This document shows positions 17,181 through 32,599 of a DNA stretch of 64,000 nucleotides, piece by piece (positions within the stretch are counted from its first letter, which is position 1; every line of letters begins with the position of its first letter). Below the pieces are notes generated by a model. It searched no databases. It was not told where the DNA came from and worked only from the letters and a program-made list of their open reading frames with translations. Origin of the DNA: Desulforamulus ferrireducens (lineage in GTDB: Bacteria; Bacillota; Desulfotomaculia; Desulfotomaculales; Desulfotomaculaceae); assembly GCF_002005145.1 (NCBI RefSeq), contig NZ_CP019698.1:2666001-2730000 (forward strand), given 5' to 3'. The translations under genes were made by a program, and so were the position numbers.

Positions 17181-17666
17181 CTACCAACTAGGATCGGGTT
17201 GTTTAGGTATCTGTAAAACCTGACCAATATGTAGCCTAGTTGTTTTAGATAACCCATTTATTTTGGCTATTTGAGCGGCATATTTCTCTGTGCCGTAATA
17301 TTGTTTAGAAAGGACAGCAAAATTATCTCCTGTTTGAATATGATGATAAATAATGTCTGAGACAGGTTCACTCATAACAGAGTGATTAAATTGTTCCTTT
17401 AGTTTTTTATTCTCTTCCATTAGATTGTTATTCTCTTCCATTAGCTTCACATTTATTACTTGTAGCTTATCTATTTCCTTATTAATTTGAGTCTTAGTGT
17501 AACTAATATAAACTAAACCTACCGTAAGAATAAGTATAATACTACCTGCAGCTATTAACATCATTAAGTTCATCTTTGTTCTTTTTTCTTGTTCTAATGC
17601 CTTCTCCATTTCATTTAAAGTCATCGCCTTTACAATTTCTGATGTTGTTTTTGGAAATTTTTTCAT
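17181..17666 (-). CDS. Membrane-anchored LysM-domain protein
   Basis: A 161-residue protein, start ATG 17666 behind GGGGGAAT. It has a cytoplasmic N-terminus of about 32 charged residues and one transmembrane helix (about 34-55). A coiled coil with a tandem repeat LMEENNNLMEENKKL follows (about 74-90), then a LysM domain (about 108-157) with HHIQTGDNFAVLSKQYYGTE and IGQVLQIP. LysM binds N-acetylglucosamine polymers, so the protein probably links membrane and peptidoglycan. The specific role is unknown. It lies between trkH and the rRNA operon terminator, and its base composition is more AT-rich than its neighbours. Confidence 0.82.
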   Translation of the reverse strand: MKKFPKTTSEIVKAMTLNEMEKALEQEKRTKMNLMMLIAAGSIILILTVGLVYISYTKTQINKEIDKLQVINVKLMEENNNLMEENKKLKEQFNHSVMSEPVSDIIYHHIQTGDNFAVLSKQYYGTEKYAAQIAKINGLSKTTRLHIGQVLQIPKQPDPSW

Positions 17667-17830
17667 AATTCCCCCACTATTTTATATTAGTTTAATTTAT
17701 AAATATTATTTTCCGTTTAAATTCAAGCACCTAAACCAATGTTACTACAAAACTTTTTATCTGAGAAGCATAGTAAATGTTTATTTGATTTAACCCTTAC
17801 TTAGGGGAAACAAACTACATTTAACACACA

Positions 17831-17870
17831 AAAGCCTAGCAGTTTATCCTAACTACTAGGCTTTAAAAAA
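17831..17870 (-). terminator. rRNA operon terminator
   Basis: AAAGCCTAG and CTAGGCTTT arms (17831-17839, 17856-17864), extended by AGTT/AACT inside. It lies directly 3' of 5S rRNA. The transcript tail toward 17831 is weak, but the strong stem and its position make it the operon terminator. Confidence 0.75.
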
Positions 17871-17876
17871 ATTACT

Positions 17877-17990
17877 CTGGCGACGACCTACTCTCCCAGG
17901 GGCTTGCGCCCCAAGTACCATCGGCCCTGGAGGACTTAACTGCTGTGTTCGGGATGGGAACAGGTGTATCCCCTCCGGTATCGCCACCAG
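17877..17990 (-). rRNA. rrf: 5S ribosomal RNA
   Basis: About 114 nt. In transcript sense it has the standard 5S elements, including CCCGAACACAGCAGTTAAG and the GAGAGTAGGTCG region. The TGGTGGCGA and TCGTCGCCA ends pair. It is the last gene of the operon. Ends are placed to within a few bases. Confidence 0.96.
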
Positions 17991-18218
17991 AAATTTTTGT
18001 GCTGTTGTGATAGTGTGGTGTTTTCTAGGCAAGTTGCCTTAAATTGCGGTTCTTTAACTTTCTTGATTGGCCATCGGCCTTCAGCCATCGGCCGTCGGCT
18101 TTTTGGGGTCTTATCTTCATTCAAAAATTACGCATTCCCTGAAAACTGAACAGCTTTTAAGTAACCTCGTCGTTTTAGCAGTTCGAACTTCGAATCTCGA
18201 ACTTCGAACTTCGAATTT
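17991..18218 (-). repeat. 23S-5S spacer with family B repeat and TTCGAA array
   Basis: At 18066-18105 lies a GC-rich imperfect palindrome with GGCCATCGGCCTTCAGCC and GGCCGTCGGC (family B). At 18182-18216 lies a tandem array of TTCGAACTTCGAA-type units abutting the 23S 3' end. The array can pair imperfectly with the array upstream of 23S at 21305-21345, so it may form the 23S processing stem. No tRNA gene is present. Confidence 0.7.
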
Positions 18219-23168
<4,950 letters not shown>

Positions 23169-23434
23169 TATAATATTAAATATTTCAGGAGCTTGATTAG
23201 CTCTTGTTCTCTCGTCCCCTTTAGGGGATTCATTATTGGAATTACTCGCTAGCGTTACATAACGCTTGACGAGGATGTTTGTGGTCATCATAGTTTCAAG
23301 CGTCACCGCTTGACTTTTGCTTGACCTGTTGTTCATCCATCATCTGCTGTTTAGTTTTCAAAGACCATGGTTTGTCTCGCTTCTGACGAGCCAAACTACT
23401 TTTTGTGTTTTCCCGGCCTCGCGACCGAAATTTT

Positions 23435-23463
23435 ATTCTACCACCATTATGATAATAAAGCAA
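23435..23463 (-). promoter_or_regulatory. rRNA operon promoter P2
   Basis: Minus strand TTGCTT, 17-nt spacer, TAGAAT, about 265 bases upstream of 16S and followed by a GC-rich discriminator with CGGTCGCGAGG. Confidence 0.7.
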
Positions 23464-23501
23464 GTGGTAATTTTTATGCTCACCTTGCGGCGACAGTTGT
23501 T

Positions 23502-23530
23502 ATATTATCATATTTGTTATCTTATTGCAA
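23502..23530 (-). promoter_or_regulatory. rRNA operon promoter P1
   Basis: Minus strand TTGCAA, 17-nt spacer, TAATAT, 67 bases upstream of P2. Tandem promoters are usual for rRNA operons. The DNA upstream is strongly AT-rich and could serve as an UP element. Confidence 0.7.
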
Positions 23531-23602
23531 GTGGTGTTTTTGTTTTTTGTTTATTTTTCTTATTCATTGTTTTGTATTAATAATTAGTCGATTGCAATTA
23601 AC

Positions 23603-23632
23603 AAAAATAGACTGGGGTTAATCCCAGTCTAT
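23603..23632 (-). terminator. Chemoreceptor terminator overlapping its stop codon
   Basis: ATAGACTGGG and CCCAGTCTAT form a 10-bp stem with a short loop. The minus-strand transcript then reads TTTTTG. The last codons and stop of the chemoreceptor gene (23618) are inside the hairpin. Confidence 0.82.
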
Positions 23633-25453
23633 GCCACTGTTGCTTTCAAGTAGGTTGTCGTCATAAACCACAATGGGTTGACCATTGCCATACTGCTTGT
23701 ATACTTCACATTCCTTACACTGCCTAATATCATTGCCCTTTTCGCCTTTGCAGTGGGTTCCTTTTAAGTTCCAACAGGGGTAACCAGGGTATTTGCTTAC
23801 CTTGCATTGGCTGGGATCCCTTCCTTCGGCCAGGCAGTTTTTCGTTTCGGAACAGTGTACTTTTCCTTCCCAAAAATCTCCTTGCTTTTCTTGCAGAACC
23901 TTAAAATGACTGGTTAATTCGCTAAATTCCTGGGCCATCTTGGCCAGACTTACGGAAGACTGAGCAATTTGCTCTACCGCAGAGTTGACCTGATCGGTGG
24001 ACTGGGCCAACTCCTGGGTGGCATCACTGGTTTGCTCGGTAGCCACAGATATTTCTGAGATATATTGACTACTGTTAACAACTTTCTCAACAATTTGCTC
24101 TAAAGATTGTCCTGCCTTTTCGACCACTAAAACTCCTTCATTAACTTCCTTCGCCCCAATTTCCATAGCCTCCACTGCCTGTTCAATGTCCTGCCTTATT
24201 TCACTGACAATGCTAGAAATCTCCTTGGCTGCGGTTGCTGATTTTTCAGCCAAGTTACGAACCTCTTCAGCCACAACAGCAAAGCCTTTGCCGTGCTCCC
24301 CAGCCCTGGCAGCCTCTATGGCAGCGTTTAAGGCTAACAAGTTGGTTTGATCGGCTATACCTGTTATAGCTGCAATAATTTGACCAATTTGTTTGGACTG
24401 CTCTGAGAGCTTGGCCATTACCTGGGTGCTGTTATTAACTGTAGATCTAATACTTTCCATTTTATTAATTACATCTTGAACTGCACGTCCGCCTTCCCGG
24501 GCAACTTCTTCTGCTTCCCTTGATACTGCCGAGGCCCCCATGGCATTGGCTGCTTGATTTTCTGCCGTAGCCGCCAGTTCGGTGGTTAAACCGGCAATAC
24601 CATGCACGTTAGCACTTACCTCTTGACTTGCCGCAGACATCTGTTGGCTGTGGGCAGCTAAGGTCATACTATCCGCAATGATGAGACTAATCACTCGCTT
24701 AAGTTCGTCTTCCATCTTTTGAAAAGCCCTGGCTAAGTCACCAATCTCATCCTTCTGGTGCAAATGATCCATCGTTTGGGTCAGATCTCCTTCAGCTAGG
24801 GCCTCGGCACGCTGAATAAGTTTCTTCAGGGGATTAATAATCTGACGACTCATAACAAAACTAATGGTAATACCTAGTATTGCTGCTAACACGGTAAAGA
24901 TTACACCATATTGAACTGCCTGTTTGCTGGCATTGGCAACAATCTCCTGTTGTTGGATTACCTCTTGCTTTCTATCCTCAACAAACTTCTCCAAGTCAGC
25001 TTCTATTGCTTCACTTAGGGGGGTAAATTTCTCAGTGTAAATTCTACCGACTAACGCAAGATCACCCGCCTCCACTGCAGGTCTTATCTCACGGTTAAAA
25101 ACTTCGATTAGCTTTTCTTGATTTTGCAGCACTTTTTGTAAGTGTTGTTTCACTTCGTCCCTTTGGGTATCTTGAATAAATTGCTCCATTTGTTTTTTAG
25201 TTTCATTGCTAAGTTCGAGAAAATGATTTAATTGTTCTGCTTGTCCGATAAGAACATATTCAGCCAATGCAGAATTTTGATGTTCAGAGTTAGCTTTTAA
25301 CTCCAGACCTTGGATAGCCCGCCCAGTCCATCTCTGCTCTTGGGTTATGCTTGTATTAGCCAAATTTACTTTTTGTTGAACCAAAACTTGAGAAATAACC
25401 CCAACTAAAACCACAACCAGTACCGTTGCAAGAATTTTATTGCCCAATTTCAA
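23618..25453 (-). CDS. Methyl-accepting chemotaxis protein with cysteine-rich C-terminal tail
   Basis: A 611-residue transmembrane chemoreceptor. It has an N-terminal membrane anchor (about 5-25), an extracytoplasmic helical sensor (about 30-180) and a second membrane segment (about 183-203). A HAMP domain (about 204-256) and a long coiled-coil signalling domain follow, with the CheA/CheW-contact tip [20 protein letters not shown] near 365-385. After the signalling domain come about 65 residues with seven cysteines ([26 protein letters not shown]). They resemble the two-CW cysteine domains that end some anaerobe signalling proteins, and suggest a metal or redox sensor. The start is at 25453. 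The ligand is unknown. Confidence 0.92.
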   Translation of the reverse strand: MKLGNKILATVLVVVLVGVISQVLVQQKVNLANTSITQEQRWTGRAIQGLELKANSEHQNSALAEYVLIGQAEQLNHFLELSNETKKQMEQFIQDTQRDEVKQHLQKVLQNQEKLIEVFNREIRPAVEAGDLALVGRIYTEKFTPLSEAIEADLEKFVEDRKQEVIQQQEIVANASKQAVQYGVIFTVLAAILGITISFVMSRQIINPLKKLIQRAEALAEGDLTQTMDHLHQKDEIGDLARAFQKMEDELKRVISLIIADSMTLAAHSQQMSAASQEVSANVHGIAGLTTELAATAENQAANAMGASAVSREAEEVAREGGRAVQDVINKMESIRSTVNNSTQVMAKLSEQSKQIGQIIAAITGIADQTNLLALNAAIEAARAGEHGKGFAVVAEEVRNLAEKSATAAKEISSIVSEIRQDIEQAVEAMEIGAKEVNEGVLVVEKAGQSLEQIVEKVVNSSQYISEISVATEQTSDATQELAQSTDQVNSAVEQIAQSSVSLAKMAQEFSELTSHFKVLQEKQGDFWEGKVHCSETKNCLAEGRDPSQCKVSKYPGYPCWNLKGTHCKGEKGNDIRQCKECEVYKQYGNGQPIVVYDDNLLESNSGIDWD

Positions 25454-25646
25454 GGATGAGTCACTCCCTTTGCCTATTAATATGCTCAGTATACAACAAT
25501 TAGTTAGAAAGGAAAACCATGTTAAATTAATAATTTAATTTCAAGTAATGTTTATGTAAGAATTACGTATTCTATATAATACCTCTTCCCTTATCTCCAT
25601 TCCTTTGTTATTCTAGTCGTTGTTAAAATAACAGGGGAGAGACAAC

Positions 25647-26039
25647 ATGAATTTTCAATATTTTAGACCACAGATTCCCGCCCACCGCACACAACTTAGA
25701 TCTTTTTTCCAAGCAAATGAAGCAACCAGTAACTTTGAGAACAATTTAACGTCCCTCTGGGATACTGGGAACGATAAATTACTGGTGGCACTACGTGGGA
25801 ACAAAGTAATTGGCGCAGCTTGGCTACGGAAAAGTGATGCTGGTCTTTATATCAAGTATATGCATGTGCTATTTCCCTACCAAGGGATTGGCAGGAAAAT
25901 GGTGGAACATCTAAAAAAAGAACAACTGGTTATGGAATGCTGGGCAGTCTATGAAGCCAAAGGTTTTTGGCGAAAGGTAGGCTTTATGGCAAAGGGTTCT
26001 TACGGAACTATGATTTATCAGCCACGGTTGGCTTCTTAA
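25647..26039 (+). CDS. GNAT-family N-acetyltransferase
   Basis: A 130-residue protein, start ATG 25647 behind AGGGGAGAG. The acetyl-CoA-binding motif A is visible as FPYQGIGRKMVEHL (about residues 74-87, the Q/R-x-x-G-x-G/A pattern). The C-terminal part with AVYEAKGFWRKVGF resembles the motif B region of GNAT enzymes. It transfers an acetyl group to an unknown amine. It stands alone on the plus strand between the chemoreceptor and the flavin reductase. Confidence 0.82.
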   Translation: MNFQYFRPQIPAHRTQLRSFFQANEATSNFENNLTSLWDTGNDKLLVALRGNKVIGAAWLRKSDAGLYIKYMHVLFPYQGIGRKMVEHLKKEQLVMECWAVYEAKGFWRKVGFMAKGSYGTMIYQPRLAS

Positions 26040-26082
26040 GGAAAGCGAAAATCACTTTAAGTTAGTTTTTAAAAATAATTAA

Positions 26083-26123
26083 AAAGGAAGTATCGTCATA
26101 AATTTTTATACGACACTTCCTTT
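26083..26123. terminator. Bidirectional terminator, hairpin family A copy 3
   Basis: AAAGGAAGTATCGT and ACGACACTTCCTTT arms around an AT-rich loop, with A and T runs on either side. It lies between the convergent GNAT gene (plus) and flavin reductase gene (minus). The arms are the family A core with single-base changes. Confidence 0.8.
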
Positions 26124-26128
26124 GCATA

Positions 26129-26635
26129 TTACTCCTTTAAATAACAAGCCACAATCTCGCCGTAGTACATTACATGGTAATCACCTTTGGCGTAGGCTAA
26201 TTTTTTAATCTTTGGCTCCAAAAGGGCTGGCTCCATTGTTTGTTGGTAGATGACTTTGCATTCATAGTGTAGTTCGCATTCACCAACAATTGGGGTATTT
26301 ACTACCTTGCCCGGTTCAGCAGTTAAATTACATTCTTTAAACTTATCATATTCCCGGCCAGATTTAGTACCACAAAAGGCCAAGGCCTTTTTCAGGTCTT
26401 TTTTAATGGGAATACTGACGGTAAATTCTTTGGAATTCTCCAGTATGTTGTAGGTGTGTCTGGAGTGGCGGACCATAATCATAAAAACAGGTTTTTGCCA
26501 GGTGATGCCAATGGCACCCCAACCTATAGTCATGGTATTAAGTCTGTCCTCGTCCTTTACTGTGAGAAAAGCACCTTTGGGCAGTTGTTCCAAGGCATCC
26601 TTAAGATAGTCATTATATTTTACGTCCTCTTTCAT
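26129..26635 (-). CDS. Flavin reductase-like FMN-binding protein (flavoredoxin type)
   Basis: A 168-residue protein, start ATG 26635 behind GGGGGAG. It has the split-barrel flavin-reductase fold signatures: AFLTVKDEDRLNTMTIGWGAIGITW near the N-terminus (key residues T/N-TMTIGW), then FMIMVRHSRHTYNILE and FCGTKSGREYDKF near the middle. Family members bind FMN and reduce it with NAD(P)H or act as electron carriers in anaerobes. It is co-directional with sfsA, 16 bases downstream, so it may share that transcript. Confidence 0.88.
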   Translation of the reverse strand: MKEDVKYNDYLKDALEQLPKGAFLTVKDEDRLNTMTIGWGAIGITWQKPVFMIMVRHSRHTYNILENSKEFTVSIPIKKDLKKALAFCGTKSGREYDKFKECNLTAEPGKVVNTPIVGECELHYECKVIYQQTMEPALLEPKIKKLAYAKGDYHVMYYGEIVACYLKE

Positions 26636-26651
26636 GCTGCTCCCCCTTTTC

Positions 26652-28635
<1,984 letters not shown>

Positions 28636-28680
28636 TTATATCACCCAGTACTATTATTTACCGTGCTAGATTTCCTAAGC

Positions 28681-29238
28681 CTAATTTTTGGGGAATATTA
28701 AATAAATCTCTGCTTCCTTCTCTGTAACAGCCAACTTTGAACTTCCGTTATAGGGGGCTAAAGCCTCTGACAGTGCCATCCGTTCCTCGGCATCCTTAAC
28801 AACTTCTGCGGGAACACCAGGGAATCCCAGTTTTACCGTAATTTTCTTTTCCCCTTCATATATGGATAATTTTAGGCGACGATCAGTCACTTCCGGTGGA
28901 GCCAAGAACTTTAAGGCGTGGTTAATGCACTGTTTGAGGGTATAGTTAACTATTTCTCCCGGAACTGCCAAGGACTCCATGTTCGTTTGGATATCAAATT
29001 GCAGTTCCACCTGATGTTTAATTGCTTCATTATTAGCTATTAACAAAAGGGCCTTAACTTCAGGGGATTTAATACGGGTAATCCGGCTTAGCCTTTCATA
29101 TTCTTTACTAACCTGTTGGATATAATCCCTTACCCGTTCACCTTTGTTTAATTGAAGCAGGCCGGAAATTACTTGTAAATGATTTAAAAAATCATGTCTC
29201 TGTACTTGAATAACTTCCAACAGTCCTTTGACTTCCAC
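28681..29238 (-). CDS. spo0B: Spo0B-like sporulation phosphotransferase
   Basis: A 185-residue protein. The N-terminal helical hairpin has an H-box RHDFLNHLQVISGLLQL (residues 14-30) with the phospho-accepting histidine at 15, and the C-terminal part resembles a degenerate histidine-kinase ATPase domain without a clear N or G box. This matches Spo0B, which passes phosphate from Spo0F to Spo0A. Its place between rpmA and obgE is the same as in Bacillus. The start is GTG 29238 behind AAAGGAAG. A function as phosphotransferase rather than kinase is inferred from the missing ATP-binding motifs. Confidence 0.85.
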   Translation of the reverse strand: MEVKGLLEVIQVQRHDFLNHLQVISGLLQLNKGERVRDYIQQVSKEYERLSRITRIKSPEVKALLLIANNEAIKHQVELQFDIQTNMESLAVPGEIVNYTLKQCINHALKFLAPPEVTDRRLKLSIYEGEKKITVKLGFPGVPAEVVKDAEERMALSEALAPYNGSSKLAVTEKEAEIYLIFPKN

Positions 29239-29317
29239 CAGTCATACTTCCTTTCGACACCATATTATGGAAGTAATTCGACAGTTGGATTAAATTTCCT
29301 GCCGCTAAAAGCATTAA

Positions 29318-29344
29318 AAAACCAGCCTAGCTTAGGCTGGTTTT
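29318..29344 (-). terminator. Terminator after rpmA
   Basis: AAAACCAGCCTA and TAGGCTGGTTTT form a perfect 12-bp stem with a 3-nt loop and a minus-strand TTTTTT tail. It would end the rplU-rpmA transcript just before spo0B. Confidence 0.85.
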
Positions 29345-29349
29345 AAAAA

Positions 29350-29619
29350 TTACTGAGCAACAACCTCGGGAACTACGATACTTACTTGCTTATGGTCCCG
29401 ACCTTTGCGCTCGAATTTAACAATACCATCTACTTTGGCAAACAGTGTGTCATCACCACCGCGACCTACGTTAGCGCCGGGATAAATTCTGGTGCCACGT
29501 TGTCTAACCAAAATACTGCCAGCAGTAACAAATTTACCGTCGCCCTCTTTCACCCCAAGCCGTTTAGACTCGGAATCACGACCGTTCCTTGAGCTACCGA
29601 CACCTTTCTTATGAGCCAT
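29350..29619 (-). CDS. rpmA: 50S ribosomal protein L27
   Basis: An 89-residue ribosomal protein near the peptidyl-transferase centre. It begins [20 protein letters not shown] at ATG 29619, so the functional N-terminus is encoded directly. Most Firmicutes have a 9-10 residue N-terminal extension that Prp protease removes; there is none here, and no prp gene lies between rplU and rpmA (35-base gap). A terminator follows at 29318. Confidence 0.97.
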   Translation of the reverse strand: MAHKKGVGSSRNGRDSESKRLGVKEGDGKFVTAGSILVRQRGTRIYPGANVGRGGDDTLFAKVDGIVKFERKGRDHKQVSIVVPEVVAQ

Positions 29620-29654
29620 AGTGTCCCACCTCCTTACGGGGTTCTCTTGAAAAA

Positions 29655-29966
29655 TTATGCTTCAATTTTTTCAACAACTACCTGGGTGAAAGGTTGACGA
29701 TGACCTTTCTTACGACGGTAGTTTTTCTTGGGCTTATACTTAAACACGATAATCTTTTGGCCTTTGCCGTGGCGAACAACATCCAGGATTACTTTAGCAC
29801 CTTCCACTTTGGGAGTACCTACTTTTACCTGGCCGTCCTTTTCCACCAACAGAACATCGGTTAATTCAACCTTTTGGCCTGCTTCAGCGTTAAGCTTTTC
29901 AATGTACAGGGTGTCGCCTTCTTGAACCTTGTACTGCTTGCCACCAGTAACCACTACTGCGTACAT
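29655..29966 (-). CDS. rplU: 50S ribosomal protein L21
   Basis: A 103-residue L21 that begins [14 protein letters not shown] at ATG 29966 with GGGGAGGTG upstream. The frame is open 30 codons further, but that extension lacks family similarity and lies in the leader. The C-terminus has the usual [18 protein letters not shown]. It forms an operon with rpmA. The 5' leader with several hairpins may be an L21-type autoregulatory element. Confidence 0.96.
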   Translation of the reverse strand: MYAVVVTGGKQYKVQEGDTLYIEKLNAEAGQKVELTDVLLVEKDGQVKVGTPKVEGAKVILDVVRHGKGQKIIVFKYKPKKNYRRKKGHRQPFTQVVVEKIEA

Positions 29967-30080
29967 ACCTACACCTCCCCATCTTTTAGGACTCGCCATA
30001 AAGGTACCGGTAAGCCGGTTTGCCAACCTTTTCTGTGCGGTATTATGTGTAGGCAAAAGACACCTACAGCTTTATATTTT
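29967..30080 (-). promoter_or_regulatory. Possible L21 leader (ribosomal-protein autoregulatory 5' region)
   Basis: In transcript sense, TGTAGGTG and TTTTGCCTACA pair near the 5' side, then AACCGGCTTACCGGTA hairpin, then GGCGAGTCC before the rplU ribosome site. Firmicute rplU genes often have such a structured leader. The match is by position and structure only. Confidence 0.4.
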
Positions 30081-30198
30081 ATCATAGTTGGGATAAATGT
30101 CAAATATATTTGGAGTATTTCTAGGGTCCCAGCACCAGTGGGCTATTTGGGGGTTTAAACCTGACTTACGGTCGCTAGGCCGAAAACCTGCTATTTTA

Positions 30199-31878
30199 CT
30201 ACACTAGCCTAGCCTTAGCATAGGTCCGATGTACTTTAATAACTTCCACCGAAACCAGTTCTCCCACCAGACAGCCGCCCCCTTCAACATCAATAATAAA
30301 ACCATCCAACCTGGCGATGCCGTCGTTGGGATTGGAAATGTGTGGTTCTTCCACCTTTAGTTCAATAATCTCCCCTGCTTTTACCGGTACTGTTTGGGAA
30401 GAAATTTCCTCTTGATCCAAAAGAGGCTTAATGGTTACTTGTTCTAAGTGATGGGTGGCAGAACCCCTAATATATAAGTTTTTGCCTGTCCTTTGCTCCA
30501 GTTCCCTTAGGTTTGCCCCACCGGCACCAATAAGTCTGGCAGCCACAACCGGGTTGGCTTCAACTAAAATAGTATCGGCCAGGGTTTGGCGGGCAAGTTG
30601 AAAGATTTGTGATTTTAATTGAATGCTAACGGTTTCTTCGGATAACACCTTGCCCCTTCCTTCGCAATAAGGGCAGGATTTTTGCACCACTTCGGCCAGG
30701 GAAGGGCGCACTTTTTTACGGGTCATTTCCACCAGGCCTAACTGAGTGATACCCAGGATATTGGTTTTGGTTTTATCCTTTTTAATCTCTTCTTCCAGTT
30801 TAGCCAGCACTTGGTTGCGGTGTTCTTCTTCGGCCATATCAATGAAGTCCACTATAATAATGCCACCGATATTCCGCAAACGCAATTGCCGGGCAATTTC
30901 CACCACTGCATCCAAATTAGTCTTGAGAACCGTGTCTTCCAAGGTGGTACTGCCTACAAATTTTCCTGTATTAACATCCACCGCCGTCAATGCTTCAGCC
31001 TGGTCAATAACCAGATAGGCGCCACACTTTAACCAGACCTTTCGTTTTAAGGCCTTTTCTATTTCAACGGTAATACCATAGTCCTCAAAGATGTTCTCCC
31101 TTTCATCCAAAAACACTTTAAGTTTGAGCTTGGGATCAATCATTTCTAATATTTCCAGCGTTTTTTCATATTCACTGCGGGAATCCAGGGTAAGTCTGTC
31201 AACATCTTCACTAAATACATCCCGTAGTATCCGCTGCACCAGTTCCACATCCCTGTGCAATAAATTGGGTGCGGAGCAGTTATTGGCTCGACTTTGCAGC
31301 TTACGCCAGACTTTGGTTAATAAAAAAATATCTTGGCGAAATTCTTCCTCATCCACACCTTCCGCCACTGTCCGCACGATCACACCCATGCCTTCGGGCT
31401 TCACCCTGGCGGCCAGTTCCTTTAAACGTTCCCTTTCTTTTTCTGATTCGATGCGTCGGGAGATGCCAATGTAGTCCACCGTAGGCATTAAAACCAGATA
31501 GCGACCTGGTAGCGTAATATGGGTAGTTACCCTGGGCCCTTTGGTTCCTATGGGCTCCTTAACAATTTGGACAATAATTTCCTGTCCTTGCTTCAAAATA
31601 TCCCCAATATTAACATTGCTGCAAAGTGTGTTCGGTGCTTCCGGATTTCTGGAAGGTTGGGCATCCTCCACATATAAAAAGGCATTTTTCTCCAGACCGA
31701 TATCTACAAAGGCTGCTTGCATACCTGGCAGGACATTTTCTACTTTTCCCTTAAAAATATTACCCACCAGTCGCTGGTTCTGAGAGCGCTCTATATAAAC
31801 CTCCATGAGCACTCTGTCTTCCAGCACAGCAACCCTGGTTTCTTCTTCTTGAACATTCACAACAATTTCTTTTAACAT
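30199..31878 (-). CDS. rng: Ribonuclease G / E family endoribonuclease
   Basis: A 559-residue RNase E/G catalytic-core protein. It has an N-terminal S1 domain (about 38-120, with GNIFKGKVENVLPGMQAAFV), the RNase H-like core with VDVNTGKFVGS and FIDMAEEEHR holding the catalytic aspartates, and the zinc-link CPYCEGRG. It processes rRNA ends and decays mRNA. The start is ATG 31878 behind AGGAGAGG, giving MLKEIVVNVQ. It follows the radical-SAM pair and precedes rplU, a common clostridial order. Confidence 0.95.
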   Translation of the reverse strand: MLKEIVVNVQEEETRVAVLEDRVLMEVYIERSQNQRLVGNIFKGKVENVLPGMQAAFVDIGLEKNAFLYVEDAQPSRNPEAPNTLCSNVNIGDILKQGQEIIVQIVKEPIGTKGPRVTTHITLPGRYLVLMPTVDYIGISRRIESEKERERLKELAARVKPEGMGVIVRTVAEGVDEEEFRQDIFLLTKVWRKLQSRANNCSAPNLLHRDVELVQRILRDVFSEDVDRLTLDSRSEYEKTLEILEMIDPKLKLKVFLDERENIFEDYGITVEIEKALKRKVWLKCGAYLVIDQAEALTAVDVNTGKFVGSTTLEDTVLKTNLDAVVEIARQLRLRNIGGIIIVDFIDMAEEEHRNQVLAKLEEEIKKDKTKTNILGITQLGLVEMTRKKVRPSLAEVVQKSCPYCEGRGKVLSEETVSIQLKSQIFQLARQTLADTILVEANPVVAARLIGAGGANLRELEQRTGKNLYIRGSATHHLEQVTIKPLLDQEEISSQTVPVKAGEIIELKVEEPHISNPNDGIARLDGFIIDVEGGGCLVGELVSVEVIKVHRTYAKARLV

Positions 31879-31903
31879 ATAATTACCTCTCCTACCCTGA
31901 CCG

Positions 31904-32599
31904 TTAGACCTCCCAAAGAGAAATCGGGCCAGTATCGCCATCGGTATACAGGGCGGTACGACAAATTCTAAAATCTTCCGGATTTACGGGGATTCTTCCA
32001 GCTCGGAACAGTTCTTTTAATACCTCTTCCGGGCGAACGTTGCCTGTGCTGCCGATCAGCAGTTCCATATTTATCTCTAGTATATGCCCCGCAACTGTAC
32101 CTGCCAGCTTAAAAATTCCTGGGCGCAGATTAACTTCTTTGCTTTTTCCCTTTACTTCTCGGGTGACCATAATATTTTCTAAAGTCATGAACTCATCCAA
32201 AGCCCCCTGCAACATGACCGTGTCATACCCTGCCGGAGCTTCGGCAATGGCACGATAAGCTGCTCTGGAGAGTAACGCCATTAGATTCTTAGCCCGCTCA
32301 TCAATTTGTTTTACACCCAATATTTGATATCCTTCGGGTAAATTTTGGTCAAGCCTATTGGCCACTTCCTCGGGACTGAGATTAGCAGTGAGTTCCATAT
32401 CCATATATTCTTCCTTGCCGGCAATACCTACAGGCAGGGGAGCGGCAAAACTAAATTTGGGATGGGGGTTAAATCCCTCGGAAAAAGCCACTGGCAAACC
32501 TGCCCTTCTGGTAGAGCGATCAAAGAAGCGAACCATATCCAAATGGGAGCTAAAACGTGCTGGACCATCTTTACTAAATTTCACCCTGTATCGGCTCAA
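31904..32599 (-). CDS. TIGR03936 / DUF2344 family protein
   Basis: About 231 residues, start TTG 32599 with GGGAGG eight bases upstream, giving M-S-R-Y-R-V-K-F-S-K. A GTG at 32608 is an alternative. It has the family's FSSHLDMVRFFDRSTRRAGL and SEGFNPHPKFSFAAPLPVG stretches near the N-terminus. DUF2344 proteins are encoded next to, or fused with, the TIGR03960 radical-SAM proteins; their biochemical role is unknown. It overlaps that partner gene by 26 bases. Confidence 0.9.
   Translation of the reverse strand: MSRYRVKFSKDGPARFSSHLDMVRFFDRSTRRAGLPVAFSEGFNPHPKFSFAAPLPVGIAGKEEYMDMELTANLSPEEVANRLDQNLPEGYQILGVKQIDERAKNLMALLSRAAYRAIAEAPAGYDTVMLQGALDEFMTLENIMVTREVKGKSKEVNLRPGIFKLAGTVAGHILEINMELLIGSTGNVRPEEVLKELFRAGRIPVNPEDFRICRTALYTDGDTGPISLWEV

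Noticed and set aside
18182-18216. TTCGAA arrays considered as a CRISPR array
   Set aside because: Units are 8-10 nt, contiguous, degenerate and without spacers; no cas gene is in the window.
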